64,000 nucleotides of DNA, from positions 692,001 through 756,000 of the forward strand of contig NZ_JHZY01000004.1 of the NCBI RefSeq assembly GCF_000687915.1. Direction: 5' to 3'. The DNA comes from Leeuwenhoekiella sp. MAR_2009_132. Lineage in GTDB: Bacteria > Bacteroidota > Bacteroidia > Flavobacteriales > Flavobacteriaceae. Positions within the stretch are counted from its first letter, which is position 1, and every line of letters begins with the position of its first letter. The notes under the pieces are model-generated. The model ran no database searches. It was given only the letters and a program-made list of their open reading frames with translations, and was not told the origin of the DNA. This document shows positions 8,884-17,135 of this stretch, piece after piece. The translations under genes were made by a program, and so were the position numbers.

Positions 8884-10521
8884 TTATCTAGCTGTTACGC
8901 TATATATACAACCTATTCTACGTGTTTTGTAATTACGATCTTTTTTTGAAGTAATATTTCCGTCAAAACACTTGTCTAAAGTCAAATTAAAACCCTTCAA
9001 TTCCCCTTTTACAAGCTGCTCCTGCCCTTTTTCTATAATTACGTAGAATGTAGATGACTCAGGCAAGACAAGGCTTCCAGAGGTCTTAATTACAGGTAGC
9101 CGCTGTCCTAAATCCCAAATGAGTTCTGGAGACCCATTTTCAAATAAAAATACCGGTTTGCCATCAGCCTTAAGGGATTCTATTTTTGGCGCAAGCATTG
9201 CATAATCTTCATTAGTATACGTAGCCTTTACTAATGGAAAACCAAAAGTAAGAAGTGCACAGGAAAAGATTACTACTCCGTAAAATGCATTTTCAATATT
9301 TTTAGATCGTAAACTGCGGACGATGAAGAACGCGGTAATTAGTATTGAAATTTGAAGGAAGGCAAACCAGATCCACATAGACCCCGTGAAAGTATCTGCA
9401 AAAAAATACAGGACTATAGGACCGGCAAGTATGGCCACAAATGCTACAACTCCAAAATTAAAATATACGGGATAGGTCTCTCGTTTATCGCGTAACTCAC
9501 TAAATTTTCTAACCAGATATTCTATATAATAACTGGTATTTAATGCAAGTGGAATTAAAACAGGTAGTAGATATCTCGATTTTTTTTCTGGTATTACCGA
9601 AAGTAAAATCACCGCTGCAAGCGTCCAAATTAATGTGAAGCGATACGTTTTTAAATCTGACACCCGCGTTTTTAAATATGGATAAAGTAAACTGATAAAT
9701 GCAGGGATTGTCCAAATTCCGCTTTGCGTAAAAAAACTCCAATAGTAAAAGAACGAACGTGTATTGTGATTTGCCCAGGCAGCAGCTTCCTTATCTGCTA
9801 TAGTAGCTGCTGTATCTGCATCTCCAAAATAAATAGTAAGTGCCCACCACGAACTCAATGCCAGGGCAACACCTACTAACAAACTAAAAGGCACTATACG
9901 ATTTTTATAAGACCTAATTTTATAAACCCAGATATATGCAATTAAAAAGGGTAATAATAATGCAAAGTGACTTACAGGCCCTTTACTCATAAAAGATAAG
10001 CCAATAAATAATCCTGCCAGAACAGCGTTTTTATATAGCCGCTGCGTAACTGTAAAAAACTGAAAAAGGAAATAAATACCCGCCAGCATAAAGGAATGTG
10101 CAAAAATATCCCAGGTACCGTTGCGCCCAGCAAATAACACATAAAATGAAGTTGCTAAAATTAAAGATGCGTAGAATGCTTGTTTAGGCACTAGCTTTAA
10201 ACGCTTCTTAGAAAATGCGTAACTAAAAAGCACCATTAAGGTTGTAATAATTGCAGAGGGCAGTCGCAATGCCCATAATTTTGTGATCCCAAAAATTGCC
10301 GCAGAGAATGCACTTAACCACGTAGGCAAAGGTGGTTTTTCATAGCGAGCTTCGCCATTCATCGTTGTAAATACCCAATTATCGTAATGCAACATTTCTC
10401 GGGCCGTATTAAAATTACGGGCTTCCATAATATTAGCATACAACACATCGAGATGCGGGTAAAACAAAAACAGACAGACTGCTATTAATATAAAGGGGTA
10501 ATATCGTTGATGAATTTTCAT
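8884..10521 (-). CDS. ArnT-like GT-C glycosyltransferase (GT39/GT83 type)
   Basis: A 545-residue polytopic protein. The first external loop (about residues 25-75) holds a short MEARNF segment and then GEARYEKPPLPTW, the signature of ArnT/PMT-type transferases that use undecaprenyl-phosphate-linked sugars. About eleven hydrophobic segments follow and a soluble C-terminal domain covers residues ~445-545. ArnT adds aminoarabinose to lipid A in Proteobacteria; here the sugar is not determinable. It is the last gene of a three-gene operon, its start overlapping the LpxB-N-like gene by four bases. Together with the ArnC-like GT2 it suggests modification of lipid A or another envelope lipid in the periplasm. 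Confidence 0.8.
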   Translation of the reverse strand: MKIHQRYYPFILIAVCLFLFYPHLDVLYANIMEARNFNTAREMLHYDNWVFTTMNGEARYEKPPLPTWLSAFSAAIFGITKLWALRLPSAIITTLMVLFSYAFSKKRLKLVPKQAFYASLILATSFYVLFAGRNGTWDIFAHSFMLAGIYFLFQFFTVTQRLYKNAVLAGLFIGLSFMSKGPVSHFALLLPFLIAYIWVYKIRSYKNRIVPFSLLVGVALALSSWWALTIYFGDADTAATIADKEAAAWANHNTRSFFYYWSFFTQSGIWTIPAFISLLYPYLKTRVSDLKTYRFTLIWTLAAVILLSVIPEKKSRYLLPVLIPLALNTSYYIEYLVRKFSELRDKRETYPVYFNFGVVAFVAILAGPIVLYFFADTFTGSMWIWFAFLQISILITAFFIVRSLRSKNIENAFYGVVIFSCALLTFGFPLVKATYTNEDYAMLAPKIESLKADGKPVFLFENGSPELIWDLGQRLPVIKTSGSLVLPESSTFYVIIEKGQEQLVKGELKGFNLTLDKCFDGNITSKKDRNYKTRRIGCIYSVTAR

Positions 10522-11147
10522 TCTTTATCAATTCCTATTGCGAGACGCATATTTCTGAAATATATAAAAACGCCCATCACATGCCCCACCAGTAAAACCG
10601 GATCTCTTCTAAACCAGGCATAGATTAAAATAAGTATTCCGCCTATGAGACTAAGTAGCCAGAAACCTAAAGGTAAGGTTGATTTTTTCTTTCGTTCAGA
10701 ATAAATCCATTGGTAGATAAATCGCAGTGTAAAAATGAGCTGTGCGACACTCCCCAGAAGTAATAACCACAAGGGTATATCATCATTTTTAAAGAGTTTA
10801 TCTAAATCGTAATGCCCGTTATTATACCCGTAAATCACTATTATAAGAGGAAAAACGAGTAAGAACAACCGTATCGCTTTTGGTGACTTTAGCCACTGTC
10901 CTTGCAGTTGTAAATTCCGTATATAAATAAAATAAGTAAGTGTCTGGCCTAGCATTATTGCAAAATCATCACGCAAATAACCATAAACAAAAAGTAAAAA
11001 AGAAGCACCCAGACTCAACCACCAGAATGTAGATGGTGTTAATACACGCTTTTGTTTTTCAGATAAAAACCATTGAATAACCAATCTACCCGAAAACATA
11101 AGTTGTGCAAAAAAACCAATGCTATAAATCCAGTAGGGACTACTCAT
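10518..11147 (-). CDS. Duplicated LpxB N-terminal-domain (LAB_N) membrane protein
   Basis: A 209-residue membrane protein made of two related halves. The first (about residues 5-82) contains FFAQLMFSGRLVIQWFLSE, TFWWLSLGASFLLFVYGYLRDD and YFIYIRNLQL; the second (about 128-205) contains SVAQLIFTLRFIYQWIYSE, FWLLSLIGGILILIYAWFRRD and VFIYFRNMRL. Each half is a LAB_N domain (named from the N-terminus of some lipid-A-disaccharide synthases), with three membrane segments. No LpxB catalytic domain is present. It sits between the ArnC-like and ArnT-like genes, overlapping both, as expected for a membrane partner such as a lipid-sugar flippase subunit; that role is inference. Confidence 0.8.
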   Translation of the reverse strand: MSSPYWIYSIGFFAQLMFSGRLVIQWFLSEKQKRVLTPSTFWWLSLGASFLLFVYGYLRDDFAIMLGQTLTYFIYIRNLQLQGQWLKSPKAIRLFLLVFPLIIVIYGYNNGHYDLDKLFKNDDIPLWLLLLGSVAQLIFTLRFIYQWIYSERKKKSTLPLGFWLLSLIGGILILIYAWFRRDPVLLVGHVMGVFIYFRNMRLAIGIDKE

Positions 11148-11859
11148 ATGATTTTTTAGCTACTGTATAATTGATATACTTTTTCTTCATCCATAAATAA
11201 GCAAAACAATCCATTAATGGTCCTAAGAGCCTATTCCAAACTCCAAAATTTGCGGTACCGGCAACTCGTGGAAAATGTCGTATAGGTACTTGTATCGTTT
11301 TACCGTTTTGAAGCATTATCATAGCAGGTAGAAATCGATGAAGTCCTCTAAACATAGGAATGCGCTGTGCGTATTCAGTTTTAATTATTTTTAATGGGCA
11401 ACCGGTATCGTCCATCCCATCGTGTGTAAATGCTCTACGTATGTTATTTGCAATTGTACTCGACATATTCTTAACAAAAGAATCTTTGCGATCTGCACGA
11501 TGCCCGGTCACTAGATCGTATTCACCTATAAAAGGGATTAACGTATTAAAATCTTCTGGCGTCGTCTGTAAATCACTATCAATATATCCTACAAGTGGTG
11601 TGGTAGTATAATCAAACCCAGCTTTAATAGCTGCACTCAAACCACAATTTTGAGCAAATGAAATATATTTAAAACCTTCACTTCTATTACAAATTTGCTC
11701 TATAAGTTGCTGGCTTTTATCTTTAGAACCATCATTAACAAAAAGTACCTGAGTAGGTACTGTCGCAATTTTAAAATAATCCTTAAATACCTGTTCTACA
11801 CGAAGTAAGTTATCTTCTTCATTATAAACAGGAACCACTACGGTTAATCTATAAGACAT
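11140..11859 (-). CDS. GT2 undecaprenyl-phosphate glycosyltransferase (ArnC/DPM1-like)
   Basis: A 239-residue GT2 beginning MSYRLTVVVPVYNEEDN, with the nucleotide-binding VVPVYNEE, VNDGSKDKS and YIDSDLQTTPED (DxD) motifs. A longer frame to 11889 uses TTG and adds residues before the conserved start, so ATG at 11859 is chosen. Unlike ArnC it has little hydrophobic C-terminus, resembling soluble or peripheral DPM1-type enzymes. It probably charges undecaprenyl phosphate with a sugar that the ArnT-like enzyme two genes downstream then transfers. It overlaps the LAB_N gene by eight bases and is the first gene of the operon, with a -7 box at 11901-11908. Confidence 0.82.
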   Translation of the reverse strand: MSYRLTVVVPVYNEEDNLLRVEQVFKDYFKIATVPTQVLFVNDGSKDKSQQLIEQICNRSEGFKYISFAQNCGLSAAIKAGFDYTTTPLVGYIDSDLQTTPEDFNTLIPFIGEYDLVTGHRADRKDSFVKNMSSTIANNIRRAFTHDGMDDTGCPLKIIKTEYAQRIPMFRGLHRFLPAMIMLQNGKTIQVPIRHFPRVAGTANFGVWNRLLGPLMDCFAYLWMKKKYINYTVAKKSYE

Positions 11860-11900
11860 ACTAATAAATGAGTTTGCGAAAATAAGCAATACTTCTAAAG

Positions 11901-11908
11901 CAAATCTA
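11901..11908 (-). promoter_or_regulatory. Putative -7 box of the lipid-glycosylation operon
   Basis: On the minus strand this reads TAGATTTG (TAnnTTTG). A TTG lies 25 bases further upstream (11934-11936), slightly beyond the usual -33 spacing. The predicted start of transcription is near 11897. Confidence 0.4.
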
Positions 11909-11950
11909 AAGAATACTGATTTTTGTTAAATACCAAAATTTTTAAAACTA

Positions 11951-11984
11951 AAAAAACCTCATAAATACTAGATTTATGAGGTTT
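11951..11984 (-). terminator. Rho-independent terminator of the polyamine operon
   Basis: A perfect 13-bp inverted repeat (11954-11966 with 11972-11984, loop of five) is followed in the minus direction by a run of T. It lies just after the stop of the deoxyhypusine-synthase-like gene and before the next minus-strand gene, closing the three-gene polyamine operon. Confidence 0.85.
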
Positions 11985-12006
11985 CATATATTTTTAAACG
12001 CTAAGC

Positions 12007-12987
12007 TTACATATCTAGCAAGTATGCAAAAATAAGCGGAGCCACAATTGTCGCATCGCTTTCAATTATAAACTTTGGTGTATTAATATCAAGTTTACCC
12101 CACGTAATTTTCTCATTAGGTACAGCTCCTGAGTACGATCCGTAACTGGTCGTAGAATCTGAAATCTGACAGAAGTAACTCCAGAACGGGGTATCCTCAC
12201 GCTCCATATCCTGATATAACATAGGTACCACGCAGATTGGGAAATCTCCTGCTATACCACCACCTATTTGAAAGAAACCTATACCCTTCTCGCTGTTGTT
12301 AGTGTACCAGTCTGCAAGGAAAGTCATATACTCGATTCCAGACTTCATAGTTGTAGCTTTAAGCTCTCCTTTAAGAACGTAAGACGCAAATATGTTACCC
12401 ATCGTACTATCTTCCCAACCCGGGCAGATAATAGGAAGGTTCTTTTCTGCAGCTGCGTACATCCAGGAATCTTTAAGATCTATCTCATAGTACTCTTCAA
12501 GCACACCACTCAAGAGCATTTTATACATATACTCATGCGGCAAATAGCGCTCACCTGCATCATCTGCATCTTTCCAAATTTTATGAATGTGCTTTTGTAA
12601 TCTTCTAAAAGCTTCTTCTTCAGGAATACACGTATCTGTAACACGGTTTAGGCCTTTTTCTAATAAATCCCACTCGTCCTGAGCGGTCAAATCGCGGTAA
12701 TTAGGAACACGCTTATAATGAGAATGAGCAACCAGGTTCATAATATCTTCTTCAAGGTTTGCACCTGTACACGATATAATCTGAACTTTATCCTGGCGAA
12801 TCATCTCGGCAAATATTTTACCAATTTCTGCAGTACTCATTGCTCCCGCAAGAGAAACAAGCATTTTTGCACCATTGTTTAATTGCTCTTCATAAGCTTT
12901 TGCAGCGTCAACTACTGAAGCTGAGTTAAAGTGCAAATAATATTTTTCTATAAATTGAGAGATTGCTCCCTTAGTCTTCATCGTCAT
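12007..12987 (-). CDS. Deoxyhypusine-synthase-like enzyme (probable polyamine aminobutyl transferase)
   Basis: A 326-residue member of the deoxyhypusine synthase (DHS) family. The catalytic Lys region is kept: EKITWGKL, with Lys298 in the position of the human Lys329, and the preceding GSYSGAVPNE matches the family GSDSGARPDE block. The His pair of human DHS (GGGVVKHHIANAN) is replaced: here GGGIAGDFPICVV, and an Asp of the spermidine site is Tyr. Bacteria lack eIF5A, so protein hypusination is unlikely. It overlaps the agmatinase gene by 17 bases and shares an operon with arginine decarboxylase, so a role in making or modifying polyamines (for example homospermidine-type transfer from putrescine/spermidine) is inferred. 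Cytoplasmic. Confidence 0.8.
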   Translation of the reverse strand: MTMKTKGAISQFIEKYYLHFNSASVVDAAKAYEEQLNNGAKMLVSLAGAMSTAEIGKIFAEMIRQDKVQIISCTGANLEEDIMNLVAHSHYKRVPNYRDLTAQDEWDLLEKGLNRVTDTCIPEEEAFRRLQKHIHKIWKDADDAGERYLPHEYMYKMLLSGVLEEYYEIDLKDSWMYAAAEKNLPIICPGWEDSTMGNIFASYVLKGELKATTMKSGIEYMTFLADWYTNNSEKGIGFFQIGGGIAGDFPICVVPMLYQDMEREDTPFWSYFCQISDSTTSYGSYSGAVPNEKITWGKLDINTPKFIIESDATIVAPLIFAYLLDM

Positions 12988-13915
12988 TTAAATCAAATTT
13001 ATTTACATTACCCTTACTAGGTTTAGCAACATAACTATTATCGTAATTCTCTTCTACATCCTGTCCTTCAAATTTGTAGCTTAGCATTTTGTAATACAAT
13101 TTTGCTGCTAAAAAGTCTGAAGAATTATCATTAGGATTTGGGCAAAGTTCCATAAGATCAAACCCTACCACGTTTTTCTCAGCAAAAACACGCTTTAAGA
13201 AATCCATTGTTTCGTACCAAAATAAACCTCCCGGTTCTGGTGTGCCTGTAGAAGGCATAATTGAAGGGTCTAAACCATCTAGATCAAAAGTGATAAAAAC
13301 ATTTTCTGTACACAGGTCTATAACATTATCAACCCAGTACTCATCCTGCACCATCTCGTGAGCAAAGAAGGTTTTATCCTCATCCATTACGGTTTTCTCC
13401 AGAACGTCCATACTACGTATTCCTACTTGAATAAGGTTTGTAGTCTGGCTTGCTTCATACATAGCACAAGCATGATTACAGGTACTACCCATATACTCTT
13501 GTCTCAAATCTGCGTGCGCATCTATTTGAATAACGGTAAGGTTATCAAAAAGCTCATTAAAAGCGCGAATTGCTCCTATTGAAACAGAATGTTCTCCACC
13601 AAAAAGGGTTACAAATTTGTTGCGCTTTATAAAATCTTTAGTCACTTTATGCACTTGAGCCACAAGTGCTTCTGGAGAACTGTTCTCTGTAATTGCCGGA
13701 GCTAAATAAATACCTTGCTGATACACCTCTGTATTGGTTTCAATATCGTAAGTCTCCATATTTTCAGAGGCTTCTAAAAAGGCTTGAGGCCCTTTATCTG
13801 CTCCTTTACCCCAGGTACTCGTACCATCATAAGGTACGGGAATGAGTACTATTTTTGAAGTTTCAAGTTTGGCAAATTCATCAGGGATGCCGGCATAATT
13901 TTTAGTTGTATTCAT
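12971..13915 (-). CDS. speB: Agmatinase (ureohydrolase family)
   Basis: A 314-residue ureohydrolase. The manganese-binding motifs are present: GGEHSVSIG, DAHADLRQEYMG and SFDLDGLDPS-like TFDLDGLDPSIMPSTGTPEPGG. The N-terminus GIPDEFAKLE and length match bacterial agmatinases rather than arginases. It hydrolyses agmatine to putrescine and urea, following the arginine decarboxylase encoded upstream in the operon (14-base overlap). An acidic C-terminal tail (NKFDLNDDED) runs into the overlap with the next gene. Arginase or formiminoglutamase is less likely given the neighbours. Confidence 0.92.
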   Translation of the reverse strand: MNTTKNYAGIPDEFAKLETSKIVLIPVPYDGTSTWGKGADKGPQAFLEASENMETYDIETNTEVYQQGIYLAPAITENSSPEALVAQVHKVTKDFIKRNKFVTLFGGEHSVSIGAIRAFNELFDNLTVIQIDAHADLRQEYMGSTCNHACAMYEASQTTNLIQVGIRSMDVLEKTVMDEDKTFFAHEMVQDEYWVDNVIDLCTENVFITFDLDGLDPSIMPSTGTPEPGGLFWYETMDFLKRVFAEKNVVGFDLMELCPNPNDNSSDFLAAKLYYKMLSYKFEGQDVEENYDNSYVAKPSKGNVNKFDLNDDED

Positions 13916-15302
13916 AACCTAAAATCTTGAGCAATTGTTCTGCTTTTTGTTGTTCGTTAAATATACGGGTTGTTAAGTTACCACTTTCATCTCGATCAAT
14001 AAGAATATGTTTTGGCTGCGGAATTAAACAATGCTGCAGACCGCCGTATCCTCCTATTGATTCCTGGTAGGCTCCTGTATTAAAAAAGCCTATATATAAT
14101 GGTTTATCTTTCTTGTACTTAGGTAAGTAAATAGCATTGCTATGCTGCTCACTATTATAATAATCATCACTATCGCATGTAAGTCCACCTAACAACACGC
14201 GCTCATACTCTTCTTCCCATCTATTTATAGGCAGTAGAATGAAACGCTTGCTAATTGCCCAGGTGTCTGGCAATGTGGTGATAAAAGATGAATTTATCAT
14301 ATTCCACTTTTCTCTGTCGTTCTGTTGTTTTTGGTACAAAACTTCATAGATAGCACCGCCGCTTTCGCCTACTGTAAAGCTTCCGAATTCTGTAAAAATA
14401 TTAGGCACTACTACGTCTGCTTCTTCACAGGTAATTTTTATCTGGTTAATGATCTCATCTACCATATAAGCATAGTCGTAATCAAATGCCAATGAGTTTT
14501 TTATAGGAAAGCCTCCACCTATATTTAAACTGTCTAAACTTGGACATATTTTTTTTAGGCGGGTATATACTTTTAAACACTTATTTAACTCATTCCAGTA
14601 ATATGCAGTATCGCGTATTCCGGTATTGATAAAAAAGTGAAGCATCTTTAACTCAACCTGATCGTTATTTTTGATCTGATCTTCGTAAAACGGAACAATG
14701 TTTTTATAGCCAATTCCTAAACGAGAGGTATAAAACTCAAATTTAGGCTCTTCTTCTGAAGCAATACGAATCCCTATTTTAAAATCTCCCTTAATACCTT
14801 CAGAGAGTAAGTTTATTTCTTCATAGTTATCAATAATAGGAACACAGTTTTTATGACCGTTATTCATCAGATTTGTAATGTTCTCAATGTATTGATCTCT
14901 TTTAAAACCATTACATATAACATACGTATCGTCTGTAATCTTACCGTTTTCCTTAAGCTTATTTACTATATCAATATCGAAAGCTGATGATGTTTCAATA
15001 TGAATATCGTTTTTTAAAGCCTCATCTAAAATATGTTTAAAGTGGGAACTTTTAGTACAATAGCAGTAATTGTAATTACCCTTATAATTGTGCTTTTGTA
15101 TAGCATCTTTAAACCAGGTTTTTGCTCTATTGATATTATCCGATATTTTTGGCAGATAACTAAATTTTAATGGAGCTCCATATTGCTCTACTAAAGCCAT
15201 CAAATCTATATCGTGAAATTGCAGGTGATTTTCTTCAAGCTTAAAATCTTCCTGAGGAAAATAAAAGGATTGATCTATAAGATCTATATATTTCGTATTC
15301 AT
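13902..15302 (-). CDS. speA: Biosynthetic-type arginine decarboxylase (PLP fold III)
   Basis: A 466-residue alanine-racemase-fold decarboxylase. An open frame to 15374 starts with TTG and adds 24 residues of no family character; ATG at 15302 (MNTKYIDLIDQSFYF) is preferred. The PLP-binding Lys is probably Lys84 (YCYCTKSSHF), followed by the ETSSAFD region, HFFINTGIRD, and the phosphate-binding NIGGGFP. Bacterial SpeA of Proteobacteria is about 630-660 residues; this is the shorter form common in Bacteroidota. It decarboxylates arginine to agmatine, feeding the agmatinase gene that starts within its stop region. First gene of the operon. Confidence 0.88.
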   Translation of the reverse strand: MNTKYIDLIDQSFYFPQEDFKLEENHLQFHDIDLMALVEQYGAPLKFSYLPKISDNINRAKTWFKDAIQKHNYKGNYNYCYCTKSSHFKHILDEALKNDIHIETSSAFDIDIVNKLKENGKITDDTYVICNGFKRDQYIENITNLMNNGHKNCVPIIDNYEEINLLSEGIKGDFKIGIRIASEEEPKFEFYTSRLGIGYKNIVPFYEDQIKNNDQVELKMLHFFINTGIRDTAYYWNELNKCLKVYTRLKKICPSLDSLNIGGGFPIKNSLAFDYDYAYMVDEIINQIKITCEEADVVVPNIFTEFGSFTVGESGGAIYEVLYQKQQNDREKWNMINSSFITTLPDTWAISKRFILLPINRWEEEYERVLLGGLTCDSDDYYNSEQHSNAIYLPKYKKDKPLYIGFFNTGAYQESIGGYGGLQHCLIPQPKHILIDRDESGNLTTRIFNEQQKAEQLLKILGYEYN

Positions 15303-15470
15303 CAAATAATTTAAAGTGTGAAATGTAAAAAAAGAATTTGAGATAAGACACTTAGAAATCTTAAGGTATTGCAAAAGACTTAATATTTACCTCAATTTTA
15401 ATTTTATCTATTCAACAATTTTAGATTTAAAATTAAATAAACAAGCACTAATCTAGTATATTAAAGATAC

Positions 15471-16367
15471 TTAAAGCATCATTAGATTATTTATTTCCTG
15501 TTGGCTCAAGTGTTTATATTTTCCGCGCGGAAGATCCTTTTTAGTAAGTGATGCTATCGTCACACAATCTACACGTACCACCTGATACTCTAATTGCTCA
15601 AAAATTGTACGTATTACACTGTTGCCTACATTACGTAGTTTTAATCCAACTTCTTTTTTAGGAGAGCCGGTTACATAACTTATATCTTCAACAAATATTT
15701 TTTTCCCTTCTACCACAAGACCTTTGGCAATTTTCTCCAAATCTTCTGCTTTTAGATTTTTATCTAATTCTATATGAAATAATCGAGGCAGACCTGCTTT
15801 AGAATTAGTCAACTTCTGCATTAATTTCTCATCATTAGTAAAAAGAATAAGACCGGTTGCATTACGACCTAATCTGCCTACCGGCTGTATTCTAGATTTA
15901 GTAGCAGGCGCAACAAGATCCATAACAGTCATCCCTTTTTCATTACTTGTTGTTACCGAAAATCCTTTAGGCTTGTTAAGTAAAACATATGCTTTAGGCT
16001 CAGGATTAATACGCGTACCATCAAAACGCACATCATCATCAAGCTTCACTTTGTACCCCATTTCATTAATGATCTCGCCGTTTACAGAAACCTGACCTGT
16101 TGCGATATACATATCTGCCTCACGTCTCGAGCAAACACCACTGTTTGAAATATATTTGTTAAGACGTATACCGTCTTTAGCTTTATTTTTTGCAGAAGTA
16201 GTTTTACTAGCTTCTGATGCTTTACCTTTTGCTGCAGTTCCCTTAGCAGAATCTGTAGTTTTTCTTTTAATAGGAGCATTGCCTCTGGCATTGCTTTTAC
16301 TGCGTATATTATTAGAACCGCGACCAGACGCTTTCCCGTCTCTACTGCTTTCCTGATGTCTGCTCAT
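15471..16367 (-). CDS. RsuA/RluB-family pseudouridine synthase homologue lacking the catalytic Asp
   Basis: A 298-residue protein with a basic, low-complexity N-terminus (about residues 1-65, rich in K/S/A/G), an S4 RNA-binding domain (IRLNKYISNSGVCSRREAD) and a pseudouridine synthase domain (VLLNKPKGFSV). A TTG frame to 16385 would overlap a -7 box at 16383-16390, so ATG at 16367 is chosen. The family motif GRLDxxTxGL, whose Asp is the catalytic residue, reads GRLGRNATGL with Gly167. The usual NRxVRR block near the C-terminus reads NSVIRT (residues 249-254), and the LDRV-type block reads VDCV. The fold is thus kept while several active-site residues are lost; it may be an RNA-binding paralogue without enzyme activity. 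Confidence 0.8.
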   Translation of the reverse strand: MSRHQESSRDGKASGRGSNNIRSKSNARGNAPIKRKTTDSAKGTAAKGKASEASKTTSAKNKAKDGIRLNKYISNSGVCSRREADMYIATGQVSVNGEIINEMGYKVKLDDDVRFDGTRINPEPKAYVLLNKPKGFSVTTSNEKGMTVMDLVAPATKSRIQPVGRLGRNATGLILFTNDEKLMQKLTNSKAGLPRLFHIELDKNLKAEDLEKIAKGLVVEGKKIFVEDISYVTGSPKKEVGLKLRNVGNSVIRTIFEQLEYQVVRVDCVTIASLTKKDLPRGKYKHLSQQEINNLMML

Positions 16368-16382
16368 AATTTTAAATTTTGG

Positions 16383-16390
16383 CAAAGATA
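16383..16390 (-). promoter_or_regulatory. -7 box that sets the start of the pseudouridine synthase homologue
   Basis: Minus-strand TATCTTTG matches TAnnTTTG exactly. The predicted transcript begins near 16379, downstream of the TTG start at 16385 but 12 bases before the ATG at 16367, supporting the shorter protein. Confidence 0.55.
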
Positions 16391-16740
16391 CATATTTAAA
16401 TAGCGAAAACAGAGGATATAAAAAGGCTCCAAATTCTGTTTTTATTACATTGTATTGCGAAGTGAATTAACCTTTACATCATACACGTTCAGTCATTTAC
16501 TATTAAAATAATAACAGCAAACAAAAACTTGATTCTATTCTGTAATAAATAAGCTGCAAACTGAAATTATTCTAACAAATCGTAAAATTCCATTTCACTT
16601 TTGACAATTGTATCTCTTGTGTTAACAACGCTTTATTTAACTCAAACGGAAAGTTTTAATTGGTATTTGATAATGTCACTAATAAAGATCCTCTGGGCAG
16701 ATCGTACTACATTTGACTTGTCAATCTAAAACAAGAAATC
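16391..16740. other. 350-base divergent intergenic region without a gene
   Basis: AT-rich spacer between divergent genes. Apart from the -7 boxes at each end (16383-16390 minus, 16708-16715 plus), I see no ORF, strong hairpin or repeat in it. Confidence 0.6.
16708..16715 (+). promoter_or_regulatory. Putative -7 box of the small secreted protein gene
   Basis: TACATTTG matches TAnnTTTG; the predicted transcript starts near 16719, 22 bases before the ATG at 16741. No TTG is seen at the expected -33 position. Confidence 0.5.
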
Positions 16741-17076
16741 ATGAAAAAATTACCACTTATTTTACTTTTATCAATATTAAGTTGGGGAAGTGCGTCAGCA
16801 GGTACAGACCCAAAACCAGAGACAGCCAGTACGGCATTAAGAAATCAAATTATTAATTTACTAGGAACTCCTGAGCTTACACTTAATGATGAACTTTTAG
16901 AAAGCACTATTCAATTTATGGTGACTGCCCAAAAGACAATTGTTGTACTTAATGTTACTACAGAAAGTGCTCAGTTAGAAAATTACATTAAGAACAGACT
17001 TAACTACAAGAAAACCGAAATAGAAGTAACAGGGAACCGTATGTACTACCTGCCTTTTAAGATCAAAAAAGGGTAA
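16741..17076 (+). CDS. Small secreted protein of unknown function
   Basis: A 111-residue protein with a clear signal peptide (MKKLPLILLLSILSWGSASA, cleavage about residue 20). The mature part of ~90 residues has two helical stretches and a segment TIVVLNVTTES followed by a basic C-terminus (LPFKIKKG). I do not recognise a named family; short exported proteins of this type are common in Flavobacteriia. It is monocistronic, with its own -7 box upstream and a strong terminator immediately downstream. Confidence 0.7.
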   Translation: MKKLPLILLLSILSWGSASAGTDPKPETASTALRNQIINLLGTPELTLNDELLESTIQFMVTAQKTIVVLNVTTESAQLENYIKNRLNYKKTEIEVTGNRMYYLPFKIKKG

Positions 17077-17105
17077 ACCTTTAATTATTTATTTTATTAG
17101 CTAAG

Positions 17106-17132
17106 AAAACCACTGCAATGCAGTGGTTTTTT
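17106..17132. terminator. Bidirectional terminator between convergent genes
   Basis: A perfect 11-bp stem (17106-17116 with 17120-17130) with a three-base loop, GC-rich at the top and A/T-rich at the base, giving a T run in both directions. It sits between the small secreted protein gene and the convergent UbiA gene. Confidence 0.9.
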
Positions 17133-17135
17133 AGT

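Noticed and set aside
12268..12600. 110-codon plus-strand frame opposite the deoxyhypusine-synthase-like gene
   Set aside because: Cysteine- and histidine-rich translation without domain character, fully within a conserved gene; treated as chance.
12007..12987. Horizontal transfer from a eukaryote or archaeon for the DHS-like gene
   Set aside because: Base composition and operon coupling look native, and DHS-like proteins are known in many bacteria.
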